A stretch of 64,000 bases of DNA. Origin: Methylovulum sp. Its GTDB lineage: Bacteria > Pseudomonadota > Gammaproteobacteria > Methylococcales > Methylomonadaceae. Each line of letters begins with the position of its first letter. Position 1 is the first letter of the stretch. Location: positions 1-64,000 of the forward strand of contig JAQTQZ010000012.1 of assembly GCA_028712695.1 (NCBI GenBank), written 5' to 3'. The notes under the pieces are model-generated. The model was not told the DNA's origin and did no database searches. It was given only the letters and a program-made list of their open reading frames with translations. Both the position numbers and the translations under genes were made by a program. Of the stretch, positions 9,059 through 18,658 are shown one piece after another.

Positions 9059-9763
9059 TCAACCCACCGCTTTCCGATCAAACTTAAAACGCTCGCTCGC
9101 TTCAATGCCCATTGCTTTCGCTAACCAAGGTGGCGGTGAACCCGCCATGACTTGTTGCAATTGGCTGACAATATCGGCAAGGCTTTCCACCTCTTCCAAT
9201 TTCATCGGATGGATACCCAGCTTGACGATTTTTGCCGCTGCCGGGCCACCGACTGAAGCCACATAAACTACTTTACAATCTTGAATTTGCTCGGCGCGAT
9301 AGACATTTTTATCGTCCACTACTAAGCCTTCAGGAATGTCAGTGCTACGGATGTCAATCAACCGGGCTTCCTCGCCATTCACCTGATAAACCATAAACCA
9401 AGTGCAGCCACCAAAATGCCCATTAACGTGAATGGCATCATCGCTAGCACAAGCAATGCGTACCGAATTGGGCAAATCACCCTCTTGGTAAGCTTGCACA
9501 GCGGGCAATATTTTGTCAGATGCAGTATTTTTCAGGATACTTAAGGCCTGAAGCAAAACATCATCCGCAACATTGGCAAATTCACCCTGCTGGGCGGCTT
9601 TTAAAGTCACCAAATCAATGGCAGCAATTTTGCTTTCGGTCATCGGCATACCGACACAACCGGCAAGCACAGTGACTAAGCGTTTGGCATCGGTGTCGGG
9701 CAAAGCGCGTGCTGCCAATGCGATGCGCAGAGCCAGTTCCCGTGATAGCGCGTTCTGGCTCAT
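9059..9763 (-). CDS. nifY: FeMo-cofactor binding protein of the NifY/NafY/NifX family
   Basis: The 234-residue protein has a helical N-terminal half (about 1-95) and a NifX/NifB-type C-terminal domain (about 98-220) with VRIACASDDAIHVNGHFG and the ending PPPWLAKAMG that is characteristic of NifY/NafY/NifX. Members hold FeMo-cofactor or its precursor and stabilise apo-dinitrogenase. The two-domain length and position downstream of nifHDK-nifT favour NifY over the shorter NifX. It follows the ferredoxin gene by 4 bases. Confidence 0.85.
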   Translation of the reverse strand: MSQNALSRELALRIALAARALPDTDAKRLVTVLAGCVGMPMTESKIAAIDLVTLKAAQQGEFANVADDVLLQALSILKNTASDKILPAVQAYQEGDLPNSVRIACASDDAIHVNGHFGGCTWFMVYQVNGEEARLIDIRSTDIPEGLVVDDKNVYRAEQIQDCKVVYVASVGGPAAAKIVKLGIHPMKLEEVESLADIVSQLQQVMAGSPPPWLAKAMGIEASERFKFDRKAVG

Positions 9764-9767
9764 GATA

Positions 9768-9968
9768 TTATGCCTCTAGTGGCAAAATGCAGTTGTCGAT
9801 AGGGCAGACTTTAACGCATTGTGGCACGTCAAAATCGCCCTCGCATTCGGTGCAAGTGCGTTTATCAATTTTAAAAACGATAGCACCCTCGGTGATGGAT
9901 TGGGTGGGGCAGACGGGTTCACAGTCGCCGCATGAAATACAATCTGCTTCAACAATATATAAAGCCAT
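9768..9968 (-). CDS. 2[4Fe-4S] ferredoxin of the nif operon
   Basis: A 66-residue ferredoxin with two cysteine motifs: C-ISC-GDC-EPVCP near residues 10-20 and CTECEGDF...CVKVCPIDNC near 38-60. The second motif has the insertion typical of FdxN/Alvin-type bacterial 2[4Fe-4S] ferredoxins. Located between nifT and nifY, it is a candidate electron carrier to dinitrogenase reductase or to cofactor synthesis enzymes. Its ATG overlaps the nifT stop by one base. Confidence 0.9.
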   Translation of the reverse strand: MALYIVEADCISCGDCEPVCPTQSITEGAIVFKIDKRTCTECEGDFDVPQCVKVCPIDNCILPLEA

Positions 9969-10192
9969 TATTCTTCTCCTGAATCTACACGTTTTGCGCG
10001 TAAGGTGATGGGGAAGTCGGGCGGAGCTATCGGTTCAAAGTAATATTTCGAGCCGTCGGCTAAAACAACTTCACCGCCCCATTTCTCGGCGGTATCGAAT
10101 TCGACGGATTCCGCCACTTCTTCCAAGTCTTTTTTCGGCACGTAGAAGACCAATTTGCCTTCCGGGTTTTTTTTCAACATGACGCTAGGCAT
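9968..10192 (-). CDS. nifT: NifT/FixU family protein
   Basis: A 74-residue protein starting MPSVMLKKNPEGKLVFYVPK, matching NifT/FixU, small proteins encoded right after nifK in many diazotrophs with no settled function. The ATG at 10192 is preferred to the one at 10234 because CGGAG lies 9 bases upstream and family members begin MPSVM. It is followed without a gap by the ferredoxin gene. Confidence 0.88.
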   Translation of the reverse strand: MPSVMLKKNPEGKLVFYVPKKDLEEVAESVEFDTAEKWGGEVVLADGSKYYFEPIAPPDFPITLRAKRVDSGEE

Positions 10193-10293
10193 TAGGTTTC
10201 TCCGTTGGGTGTTGCAATTAAGGTGGACACGCAATTATAGGGCATGCACCGCATATCCTTCCCCAAGCCACCAGCTTATAGCGGCTTTGAAAA

Positions 10294-10310
10294 GGTACGC
10301 GGTGCGTACC
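10294..10310. repeat. short palindromic repeat core after nifK
   Basis: GGTACGC-GGT-GCGTACC forms a 7-bp stem 8 bases beyond the nifK stop codon. It is the core of a repeat also seen at 35311-35384 and 62994-63018 in this window. In the nif transcript it would form a hairpin between nifK and nifT, where it could trim expression of the downstream genes. Confidence 0.6.
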
Positions 10311-10317
10311 CTATATA

Positions 10318-11889
10318 TTAACGGATCAAATCGTAGTTATAATCCGTTGTACCCATACCTTTGGTTTCTTTATCTAACTGTTCCAACACTGCGTTGACCA
10401 AGGTGGTCAGCATGTAAATCCCACCTTCATAGCCTAAGGTGGTCATTCTGTGCAGGTGGTGACGGTCAAAAATTGGGAAACCGATGCGGATCAATGGCAC
10501 TTCATCCGCTTCGCCTTTGTAAAAGGTGTCACGTTGGATGAATTTACCATAAGAGTTGCCGATCATGAAGTCCGGTTTATTAGTGAACATCAACGAGCGG
10601 AAATGCCACAAATCACGTCCAATATGCACTTGGGTGTTGACGCCATAAGGTGAATCTTTGCAGATTTTTTCCATGGCTTTCAACCAGCGTTTATTGGCAT
10701 GGTTGCACAACACGTCAGAAGGTTCAGCACCTAATTCCAACAGGAATTTGGTCATGCCCATGACGAAATCAGCATCACCGTACAGGGCGAATTTTTTGCC
10801 ATGCAGCCAAGCGTGCGAGTCAGTGATCATGTCCACTAAGCGGCCACGTTCCAATTCCAATGATGCAGGAATTTCTTTGCCAGTCAGTTTGGATATTTCC
10901 ATCAAGAACTGGTCAGTCCATTCCAAGCCCATTGGGATGTTGATGGCTGTAGCAGGTTGATGCCAGATGTTTTGGACAAACTTTTTGGTTTTTTCCAACT
11001 GCCAAGGTTGTAGCAAAATGGTATCAATCGCATTGGGTGCATCTTTGACTTCAGCTTGGGTCGTACCGCCCGCGTACATACGGAATGTGCCGTCAGCAGG
11101 GGTATCCAAAACTTCAGAAGGATCGCTCAACAAAGAATAATCCACGCCCATTTCTTTCATCATGCGGTGCATGACACGGAAATTGCCCAAGTAAGTTTCA
11201 AAGCCTGGCACCAAGTTGATTTTGCCATTAGAACCAACGGCTTTATCTTCCATATGGTTAAGCGTGAAATACTTAATCATGCCTTCGAACATATTGTCCC
11301 AGCCAGTCGTGTGGCTACCGACAAAACTTGGGGTATGGGCGAAAGGAGTTGGGTAATCTTGTTCGATATGTCCGGCTTTTTTGGCGTTGTTGATGAACGC
11401 GTTCAAGTCGTCACCGATAACTTCAGCCATACAAGTGGTGGAGACGGCGATGATTTCAGGTTGGTATAATGCTTTGGCATTTTCCAATCCGGCAAACATA
11501 TTTTTCTGTCCACCGAATACCGCCGCATCTTCAGTCATCGAATCTGAAACGCAAGAGATAGGTTCTTTAAAATGACGGTTGAAGTAAGTACGGAAATACG
11601 CAACACAACCTTGTGAGCCATGCACATAAGGCATGGTTTTTTCAAACCCCAAGGCACATAACACCGCACCTAATGGTTGGCAAGCTTTAGCAGGGTTGAC
11701 AGTCAAAGCTTCGCGGTTAAAGTTCAGCTCTTGGTATTCCTTAGTCGTCGTCCATTGGAACACTTCATCAATTTGTTCCTGGGGATGACGTTCTTCGTAT
11801 TCAGCACGTTTGTTAGCCAGGTTCTCCTTGTATTCGTCGCTTCTGAATAACGGATAGCTGGGTTGGATGTTATCGACTTCTTGGCTCAT
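10318..11889 (-). CDS. nifK: nitrogenase molybdenum-iron protein beta chain
   Basis: The 523-residue product has the length and P-cluster cysteines of NifK at positions 70, 95 and 153 (AKACQPLGAVLC, GSQGCVAYFR, STTCMAEVIGDD), the same numbering as in Azotobacter. With NifD it forms the alpha2beta2 MoFe protein that reduces N2. A GGAG site lies 7 bases ahead of the ATG. It is separated from nifD by about 200 bp containing a hairpin. Confidence 0.98.
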   Translation of the reverse strand: MSQEVDNIQPSYPLFRSDEYKENLANKRAEYEERHPQEQIDEVFQWTTTKEYQELNFNREALTVNPAKACQPLGAVLCALGFEKTMPYVHGSQGCVAYFRTYFNRHFKEPISCVSDSMTEDAAVFGGQKNMFAGLENAKALYQPEIIAVSTTCMAEVIGDDLNAFINNAKKAGHIEQDYPTPFAHTPSFVGSHTTGWDNMFEGMIKYFTLNHMEDKAVGSNGKINLVPGFETYLGNFRVMHRMMKEMGVDYSLLSDPSEVLDTPADGTFRMYAGGTTQAEVKDAPNAIDTILLQPWQLEKTKKFVQNIWHQPATAINIPMGLEWTDQFLMEISKLTGKEIPASLELERGRLVDMITDSHAWLHGKKFALYGDADFVMGMTKFLLELGAEPSDVLCNHANKRWLKAMEKICKDSPYGVNTQVHIGRDLWHFRSLMFTNKPDFMIGNSYGKFIQRDTFYKGEADEVPLIRIGFPIFDRHHLHRMTTLGYEGGIYMLTTLVNAVLEQLDKETKGMGTTDYNYDLIR

Positions 11890-12010
11890 GGTAATCTCCT
11901 ACGCGCCACTAATCTGTGGACAGCGTGATGGGGGAAACGGATTTTCCCGCACAATGTGCATGGAAATAAAAGCGCAGGTTGGGATGAATCTAAAGGGTAT
12001 AAAGGTAAGA

Positions 12011-12044
12011 AACCCCAACACCTGTAGATCTGGTTGTTGGGGTT
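12011..12044. repeat. hairpin in the nifD-nifK intergenic region
   Basis: AACCCCAACA and TGTTGGGGTT form a perfect 10-bp stem with a 14-base loop, about 45 bases beyond the nifD stop. Such intercistronic hairpins can protect upstream mRNA ends and set relative amounts of subunits. A role here is inferred. Confidence 0.65.
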
Positions 12045-12087
12045 CCTGTCGTCACCCCAACCTACGGACTACGATTTCTTGCGTTCC

Positions 12088-13566
12088 TTACGCAACGGCC
12101 TTAACCGCTTCGCTACTCGCAGCCGTTTTCCACGGTGCTTTCACTTGTTTCCAGCAAGGGTTATTGATTGTCATGTCCATATCGCGGGCGAAGATGGCAA
12201 AACCATCATAACCATGATAAGGGCCGGAATAATCCCAAGAGTGCATTTGCCGGAATGGGACGCCCATTTTTTGGAAAATGTATTTCTCTTTGACACCTGA
12301 ACCGACTAGGTCAGGTTGGACTTTCTTGACGAACTCTTCAAACTCATAACCAGTGACATCATCATAAAGCAAGGTAGCATTGCCCATTTCTTTGATAGTA
12401 CGGTCATAATCGTCATTATGTCCAAACTCGTAACCGGTACCGACGACTTCCATGCCTAAATCTTCATACGCACCGATAACGTGACGGGGACGCAGGCCAC
12501 CGATATACAACATCACACGTTTGCCTTGCAGACGTGGTTTGTATTTGTCGATAACCGCTTGGTATTCAGCCTCATAACGTGCAATCACGCGTTCTGCGCC
12601 TTCTTTGATGGTGTCATCAAAATGCGAAGCAATCCGGCGTAAGGATTCGGCAATTTTGGTCGGGCCGAAGAAATTGTATTCAATCCAGGGGATCTTGTAC
12701 TTTTCTTCCATGTGCCGGGCGATGTAGTTCATCGAACGGTAGCAATGGATCAGGTTCAGCTTAACTTTTGGCGTTTTTTCGATTTCAGCAATGGTGCCGT
12801 CGCCAGACCATTGTGCAACCACGCGCAAGCCCATTTCTTCCAACAAGGTGCGTGAAGCCCAAGCGTCACCACCGATGTTGTAGTCACCGATTACAGCGAC
12901 ATCGTAAGGGGTGGTTGGGAAGCTATCGTCACCGTCGCGGTTTTCCAACACCCAGTCACGGATCGCATCATTAGCGATGTGATGGCCTAAGGATTGCGAC
13001 ACACCACGGAAGCCTTCGCAACGTACAGGCACAACGGGTTTGTTGATTTCTTTGTTGCCTTTTTTGGCAACCGCTTCAATGTCGTCACCAATCAAACCAA
13101 TCGGGCATTCGGATTGGATGCTGATGCCTTTATGCAGCGGGAACAGGCCTTCGATTTCAGTGATGATTTTCGCCAACTTTTTATCGCCGCCGAACACGAT
13201 GTCCTTTTCGGTGAAATCAGAAGTGAAGTTCATCGTACCGAAAGCGTTGACGCCTGTGGTACCAACATAATAGTTACGGCGACCGGCGCGGGAATATTGT
13301 CCGCAACCAACTGGGCCGTGGGAAATATGGATCATGTCCTTGATCGGACCCCAAACCACACCTTTAGAACCGGCATACGCGCAACCACGGATGGTCATGA
13401 CGCCAGGCAAAGATTTGCGGTTGGAAGTGATACATTTGTTTGATTTTTCGAGTGACTGGTCGTTGACTGCCAAATGTTTGGCGCGGTCTTTCTTGGCCTG
13501 TTCTGGATAAATTTCCAGAACTTCCTGAATCAACGCTTCAGTTTCTTCTCTGGTTAAAGCTGCCAT
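12088..13566 (-). CDS. nifD: nitrogenase molybdenum-iron protein alpha chain
   Basis: A 492-residue protein with P-cluster cysteines 62, 88 and 154 ([29 protein letters not shown]) and both FeMo-cofactor ligands, cysteine 275 ([10 protein letters not shown]) and histidine 442 (RQMHSWDY). The residue numbers coincide with the Azotobacter enzyme, indicating an intact molybdenum nitrogenase rather than a VnfD/AnfD type. AGGAG lies 7 bases before the ATG. Confidence 0.98.
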   Translation of the reverse strand: MAALTREETEALIQEVLEIYPEQAKKDRAKHLAVNDQSLEKSNKCITSNRKSLPGVMTIRGCAYAGSKGVVWGPIKDMIHISHGPVGCGQYSRAGRRNYYVGTTGVNAFGTMNFTSDFTEKDIVFGGDKKLAKIITEIEGLFPLHKGISIQSECPIGLIGDDIEAVAKKGNKEINKPVVPVRCEGFRGVSQSLGHHIANDAIRDWVLENRDGDDSFPTTPYDVAVIGDYNIGGDAWASRTLLEEMGLRVVAQWSGDGTIAEIEKTPKVKLNLIHCYRSMNYIARHMEEKYKIPWIEYNFFGPTKIAESLRRIASHFDDTIKEGAERVIARYEAEYQAVIDKYKPRLQGKRVMLYIGGLRPRHVIGAYEDLGMEVVGTGYEFGHNDDYDRTIKEMGNATLLYDDVTGYEFEEFVKKVQPDLVGSGVKEKYIFQKMGVPFRQMHSWDYSGPYHGYDGFAIFARDMDMTINNPCWKQVKAPWKTAASSEAVKAVA

Positions 13567-13687
13567 TTTGTTCTCCTACTGATGTCATGGATAATCTTCC
13601 ATAGACACGGTTTGAGGATGGAAAGCGGTAGGGACGCAAAGTTTTACGTCTTAAGTCTTGGCTTACGCCCCTACGCTTGTTCGTTTA
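13567..13687. other. nifH-nifD spacer with nested hairpins
   Basis: The 121-bp spacer holds GTAGGG (13628-13633) facing CCCTAC (13669-13674), with an inner hairpin from GACG...CGTC between them. A stem-loop between nifH and nifD is common and is thought to stabilise nifH mRNA so that Fe protein is made in excess. The pairing here is imperfect. Confidence 0.5.
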
Positions 13688-14599
<912 letters not shown>

Positions 14600-14618
14600 T
14601 TAATGACATTAGGTATAA

Positions 14619-14634
14619 AGCAAGCGGTGTGCCA
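14619..14634 (-). promoter_or_regulatory. sigma-54 promoter of nifH
   Basis: On the minus strand the site reads TGGCACACCGCTTGCT: the GG of the -24 box and the GC of the -12 box are exactly 10 bases apart, as RpoN requires, and TGGCAC and TTGC match consensus. Transcription would start near 14608, giving a leader of about 36 bases to the nifH ATG. Confidence 0.92.
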
Positions 14635-14739
14635 ATTACCAACAAACAACTAACATATTGATTTTTATATATTAATTTTTATAATTCAAAATTATTCAAA
14701 ATAACACCCTCGTTGTCTTTCAAACATTTTGTTGTGTTG

Positions 14740-14755
14740 TGTAGGCTTGTTTACA
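14740..14755 (-). promoter_or_regulatory. NifA upstream activator site
   Basis: TGT-AGGCTTGTTT-ACA matches the TGT-N10-ACA NifA binding consensus exactly. It lies about 135-150 bp upstream of the expected nifH start, the normal distance for NifA acting by DNA looping. The AT-rich stretch between it and the promoter (14650-14700) would suit an IHF bend, but no site was assigned. Confidence 0.8.
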
Positions 14756-14793
14756 GTGTGGTTATTAATGGATGACTATATAAGGTTAACAAA

Positions 14794-14852
14794 GCCCAAT
14801 TTTTAATATTGGGCCGGGGCAATATCCAACTCATGCCATGCTGAAAGGCATG
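14794..14852. terminator. two hairpins between the nif promoter region and the response regulator
   Basis: GCCCAAT/ATTGGGC (14794-14814) and CATGCC/GGCATG (14832-14852) are inverted repeats lying downstream of the minus-strand response regulator stop at 14902. They probably insulate the nif promoter from the two-component transcript. Neither has a long thymidine run. Confidence 0.45.
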
Positions 14853-14901
14853 TCAAAACTTAAACCCCTCACCTTCCCGTCTTTGCGGTCAAATTTAATG
14901 G

Positions 14902-15537
14902 TCATTTATCAATCCGCACCAAGCCCCTGCGTACCGCCACCGTAATGGCCTCGGTGCGGCTGGCGACGCCGAGTTTGTCAAACAAATTCGTCAGATGGGT
15001 TTTTACGGTGGCTTCTGAAATGCCCAGTTCGGCGGCAATCAATTTGTTGGCCAGGCTTTTTTCCGCAACCAGTTTCAGCACGGCATGCTCGCGGGCGGTC
15101 AGTTGGATTTGCTTGGCTTGCTCTTCCCAACGTAAGGCGATTTGGGCCGGAACGGAAACATCGCCTGCCAAGACCTTGTGCATACAGGCAATCAAGTCCG
15201 GTTCGGTGACATCTTTGAGCAAATAGGATTTTGCTCCGGCTTTCAAGGCTTGGCCTATATCTTCGTCGGTGTCGAAAGTGGTCAGGATGATGATATTGGC
15301 GGTGCTGTCCATTGCCATAATGGCCTTGACCACTGCCACGCCTTCCAACTTGGGCATTTGTAAATCCAGAATCAGCAGGTCAGGCTGGTGGTGTTGGTAA
15401 AGCGCAATGGCTTCAAGGCCGTTTTGCGCTTGGGCAACCACGCTAAAACCGCCGGCTTGGTCAATCAGCCCAATCAGGCCTTTGCGGAAGATGGCATGGT
15501 CGTCCGCCACCAATACGGTATGTGTGGCCGTTGTCAT
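14902..15537 (-). CDS. NarL/FixJ-type response regulator
   Basis: The 211-residue protein has an N-terminal receiver domain with acidic pocket ADD (11-13), phospho-acceptor aspartate 58 (LLILDLQMP) and lysine in LLKDV, and a C-terminal LuxR-type helix-turn-helix (LTAREHAVLKLVAEK...SEATVKTHLTNLFDKLGV). It overlaps the kinase gene by four bases (ATGA) and is its partner. Target genes are unknown. Its place next to the nif promoter makes a link to nitrogen or redox control worth testing. Confidence 0.92.
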   Translation of the reverse strand: MTTATHTVLVADDHAIFRKGLIGLIDQAGGFSVVAQAQNGLEAIALYQHHQPDLLILDLQMPKLEGVAVVKAIMAMDSTANIIILTTFDTDEDIGQALKAGAKSYLLKDVTEPDLIACMHKVLAGDVSVPAQIALRWEEQAKQIQLTAREHAVLKLVAEKSLANKLIAAELGISEATVKTHLTNLFDKLGVASRTEAITVAVRRGLVRIDK

Positions 15538-17318
15538 CGCGGGTTTCCAGGCAAAGCGGGCTGCCAGGCGACGATGATTTGGGTGCCAAAACCCGGTTCG
15601 GAAATAATCGTCAGCGCCGCGCCAATACGGGCGGCCCGTTCACTGATGCCAATCAGACCATAGCCAAAGGGGGTGGCGTTTTGGTCAAAGCCACAGCCAT
15701 CGTCACTGATGCTTAAATGCAGCCCTTGGTGTTCGGCAGCCCGCAAAGTGATGCTGACGTGGGTGGCTTGCCCATGCCGCAAGGCATTTTGCAGGGCTTC
15801 TTGTGCGATCCGTAGCAATTCGTCTTCGCTTTCTTCCGGTATCGCGGGGATAGCCTCATCCTCGTTTAAATCAATCATGACTTCCGTCGCCCGCCCCAGC
15901 GAATCCAGCAAATGCCGTAAACCATCCAGCAAAGAGCCTTGCCTGAGTGCACGCGGCCTGAGTGCACGTACCGATTGCCGCGCCTCAATCAGATTATCTT
16001 CCGCCAGCTGTTGCACGGTTTCTAAGACAGTGGTCACCGCGCCGGGCAACGCTGGCAATGCTTTACGCAGATTTTTGAGGTTGACCAAAATGGCGGCAAA
16101 GCCTTGCGCCAGCGTATCGTGGATTTCCCGCGCCATGCGGTTACGTTCCGCCAACACGGCATTGTTTTGGGTGGAGTCGGCCAAGCGGGTCAATTGGATG
16201 GCCATAGAGGCCTGATGGGCAAGTGCCAACAGCAGTTCTTGCTGATGCAAGACAATGGTTTCGCGTGTCCGCAAGGCGACACCGATATAGCCTTTCACTT
16301 GCTCACCCAACATCAGCGGCAAAGCAAAGATACGCGCATGTTGGCGTTGCCGATGGTATTGGAGGCTACAACTGAGCAATAAATGCGCTTCGCTTTCGAC
16401 ATCAAATTCGCGGATGCAGCCATGGGTGGCGATCAATGCCTGTAAAAAGATTTCCGCACTCGACAGGGTACACGAGAAGCTTTCTTTCATTTTCAGTTTG
16501 CCATCTTCGACATGGGCCAAGGCGGTGAACTGCATTTTCGTCTCATCGTACAAGGACAATATCGCCGCATCGGCTTGGAATTGGGCGTTGATTTCCAGCA
16601 ACACATGTTCCAAAAATATTTTCAAATCAAAATCGTGGGCAAGTATCGCCGAAGTGCGGCGCAATGCCGCAAAGGTTTCTGAGAGCCGTCTGGCCCGTTC
16701 ATTCGCGGCGTTTTCCTGCTCTTTGGCAATCGCCGCCAGCCGCGCTTCATCGGCCAATGCCTTGAATTTGTAGGCGATAGCCGCTTGCAGCGCAAACGTT
16801 TCGCATTCGGCTTGTTGGGCAGGTGACGGCGTTAGGCGGCTGGTGAAGCACAAACCCAAAAAACCCAGGACATCGTCACCGAGCAACATGGGCATCACCA
16901 AAATGGTTTTGTGGCCTTGCTCGCTATGCCAATCCCTGCCAAAAGGCCAATGTTCGGGCGGCGGGTTGTCGTGGTCAATACAGAGGGTCTGCCGCTGCTC
17001 GCACAACCGTCGCCAAATCGGGGTGATGTCGGCAGGCACGGGTTCACGCCAAACCGAAAACACCGGATCATGCTGAATATCGCGCACCGTCCCTTGGTGT
17101 ACGGTCGCGATCATTTGCAAATGATGCTGGGCTTGGTGGTAAATAAACACCGCCGAATTGTTGGCGTGGGTGTTGACGGTCATCTCCAACAACAAGGTCT
17201 GGAAAAACGTTTGCAAATTGTCTTGTGAGGTCAGGCGTGTCAGCGATTGCCGGAACATTTCATACGCTTTTAAATGTTCTTTGATCTTTAGCGGTTTATC
17301 AGCGAGAGGCGTGGACAT
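15534..17318 (-). CDS. soluble GAF-domain sensor histidine kinase (NarX/DegS-like)
   Basis: About 594 residues with no membrane segment. Two GAF-like sensor domains (roughly 20-185 and 215-380) precede a HisKA_3 dimerisation region with the phosphorylated histidine in AREIHDTLAQGF and a HATPase domain (NALRHGQATHV, SDDGCGF, GYGLIGISERA). GAF domains may bind haem, an iron-sulfur cluster or a small ligand. The ATG at 17318 is used; a TTG at 17333 would add five residues, and neither has a clear ribosome binding site. It is co-transcribed with the downstream response regulator. Confidence 0.88.
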   Translation of the reverse strand: MSTPLADKPLKIKEHLKAYEMFRQSLTRLTSQDNLQTFFQTLLLEMTVNTHANNSAVFIYHQAQHHLQMIATVHQGTVRDIQHDPVFSVWREPVPADITPIWRRLCEQRQTLCIDHDNPPPEHWPFGRDWHSEQGHKTILVMPMLLGDDVLGFLGLCFTSRLTPSPAQQAECETFALQAAIAYKFKALADEARLAAIAKEQENAANERARRLSETFAALRRTSAILAHDFDLKIFLEHVLLEINAQFQADAAILSLYDETKMQFTALAHVEDGKLKMKESFSCTLSSAEIFLQALIATHGCIREFDVESEAHLLLSCSLQYHRQRQHARIFALPLMLGEQVKGYIGVALRTRETIVLHQQELLLALAHQASMAIQLTRLADSTQNNAVLAERNRMAREIHDTLAQGFAAILVNLKNLRKALPALPGAVTTVLETVQQLAEDNLIEARQSVRALRPRALRQGSLLDGLRHLLDSLGRATEVMIDLNEDEAIPAIPEESEDELLRIAQEALQNALRHGQATHVSITLRAAEHQGLHLSISDDGCGFDQNATPFGYGLIGISERAARIGAALTIISEPGFGTQIIVAWQPALPGNPR

Positions 17319-17463
17319 GGTTGCGGTTGTCAATGGTCGGTTCGATAGCCAAGAGGAAGGTTGTGATGGACTGATATTACGGGGAATAGTTTTCTGGGGC
17401 TAGAAATAAAGCGGGGCGGGACGGTATTGCTCTGGTTTTACTCGGATGGCTCTGGTTGACTCT

Positions 17464-17580
17464 GGTTCCCAAGCTCCAGCTTGGGAACCAGGTTCGGGGA
17501 AGCTCTAGCTTCCCGAAACCTGTCCGGGACAGGAAGCTGGAGCTTCCAAGGCTGCATTCCCAAGCTGGAGCTTGGGAACG
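17464..17580. repeat. dispersed palindromic repeat, copy 2
   Basis: Outer units GTTCCCAAGCTCCAGCTTGG and ATTCCCAAGCTGGAGCTTGG bracket inner palindromes GAAGCTCTAGCTTC and GGAAGCTGGAGCTTCC. It is the longer and better kept relative of the element at 3893-3993, and like it lies in an intergenic region. Around it, 17319-17463 and 17581-17710 hold no gene that I can see. Confidence 0.8.
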
Positions 17581-17713
17581 AGCAAAAAAATTGAAGCCAG
17601 AAAAGTTAGCCGGAAAAAGCTAAAAACAAACCGACAATTTGTTTAAACGCTCTTGTCGGATTAGAGAAGGCACTAAATAGAAAATTGCATATTATTGCAA
17701 TTGCCTTGAGATA

Positions 17714-17731
17714 TGATAGCATTGATAGCAA
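17714..17731 (+). promoter_or_regulatory. candidate antitoxin operator
   Basis: Two adjacent 9-bp direct repeats, TGATAGCAT and TGATAGCAA, lie 22 bp ahead of the antitoxin ATG. Ribbon-helix-helix antitoxins of this type usually bind short repeats in their own promoter, so an autoregulatory operator is plausible. This is inference. Confidence 0.4.
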
Positions 17732-17752
17732 ATAAATCTATTGGAGAGTTCC

Positions 17753-17989
17753 ATGCCAAGTTTAGTTGTTAGAAATCTTGACGAATCAATCATAAATGCG
17801 CTGAAGCAACGAGCCGTGGAACATCAACGTTCGACAGAAGCCGAACATCGTGCCATTTTGGCGGAGGTTTTGCTAAAACCGCCACGTAAATCCTTCGCCG
17901 AAGCTTTAGCAAATATTCCCAATGTTGGTGTCGATGCTGACTTCCAGAGAGTTAACGATGATACTCACGTTGCCGATGTATTTAATTGA
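17753..17989 (+). CDS. FitA/VapB-like ribbon-helix-helix antitoxin
   Basis: A 78-residue protein beginning MPSLVVRNLDESIINALKQR, the FitA-type ribbon-helix-helix DNA-binding domain, followed by HQRSTEAEHRAIL and a C-terminal toxin-neutralising tail. The ATG at 17753 follows GGAG by 6 bases. It overlaps the toxin gene by 32 bases, typical of toxin-antitoxin pairs with tight coupling. Confidence 0.88.
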   Translation: MPSLVVRNLDESIINALKQRAVEHQRSTEAEHRAILAEVLLKPPRKSFAEALANIPNVGVDADFQRVNDDTHVADVFN

Positions 17990-18395
17990 TACCAATGTCA
18001 TTAGTGAAATCAGAAAAGGCGATAATGCAAATGTAGGCGTTCGCCAATTTTTCGATGCAGTAATCACTCAGAATATCCGACTCTATATTTCAGCCATTAC
18101 CATTGGCGAATTACGTCGAGGCGTTGATTTGATTTTATATCGTGGCGATAGTATTCAAGGCAAACTCCTGGAGGACTGGTTAATTACCATACTCCAACAA
18201 TATCAAAGCAATATTCTTGGTATTGACAGTGACATCGCCCTGCTCTGGGGAAAGTTGCGTGTTCCAAATGCCCAACACCCGCTCGATAAACTCATTGCCG
18301 CCACCGCGCTCACTTATGACCTGACAGTGGTAACGAGAAATGTTAAAGACTTTGCGCATACTGGCGTACGCCTGCTGAACCCTTTTACAGATTAA
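17958..18395 (+). CDS. FitB/VapC-like PIN-domain ribonuclease toxin
   Basis: A 145-residue PIN domain with the expected acidic residues: aspartate 11 (YLIDTNVISE), glutamate 51 (TIGELRRG), aspartate in PLDKLIAATAL and a last one in TRNVKDFA. PIN toxins cleave RNA using a metal held by these residues. The ATG at 17958 is preferred, with GAGAG upstream; an internal ATG at 17976 (MYLIDTN) is the alternative. The cognate antitoxin gene is immediately upstream. Confidence 0.88.
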   Translation: MILTLPMYLIDTNVISEIRKGDNANVGVRQFFDAVITQNIRLYISAITIGELRRGVDLILYRGDSIQGKLLEDWLITILQQYQSNILGIDSDIALLWGKLRVPNAQHPLDKLIAATALTYDLTVVTRNVKDFAHTGVRLLNPFTD

Positions 18396-18547
18396 AATCA
18401 GTAAAACAAATGAAAACATAAGTCCTATGTTTAAGTATATAAGCTCAGTCTTTACCCTATAAGTTCCTAGAAAAAAGTTAACATGTATTTTGACCCAAAT
18501 CCATTGCCGATCCCTTCAATTGCCTGCTCCAATTCGCTGGCAGAATA

Positions 18548-18658
18548 CTATTTAAAAGGAAGCCATTCGTACTTTATTTTTCGCCACAGAATCTCTATGC
18601 GGCTCAATTCGGGACTGTATGGCGGCAAGAAATAAATCGGTAAAAAGTTCCATGTCCA
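18548..18658 (-). pseudogene. IS630-family transposase, C-terminal remnant
   Basis: On the minus strand the frame reads FLPIYFLPPYSPELSRIE, then ILWRKIKYEWLPFK and a stop. This is the DDE-domain end of IS630-type transposases (LPPYSPELNPIE with the catalytic glutamate). Only about 37 codons survive. The remnant is cut off at 18658, where another transposase remnant begins on the opposite strand. Confidence 0.8.

Noticed and set aside
10312-10317. Intrinsic terminator directly after nifK
   Set aside because: The hairpin at 10294-10310 is not followed by a thymidine run on the minus strand, and nifT downstream lacks its own visible promoter, so full termination is unlikely.
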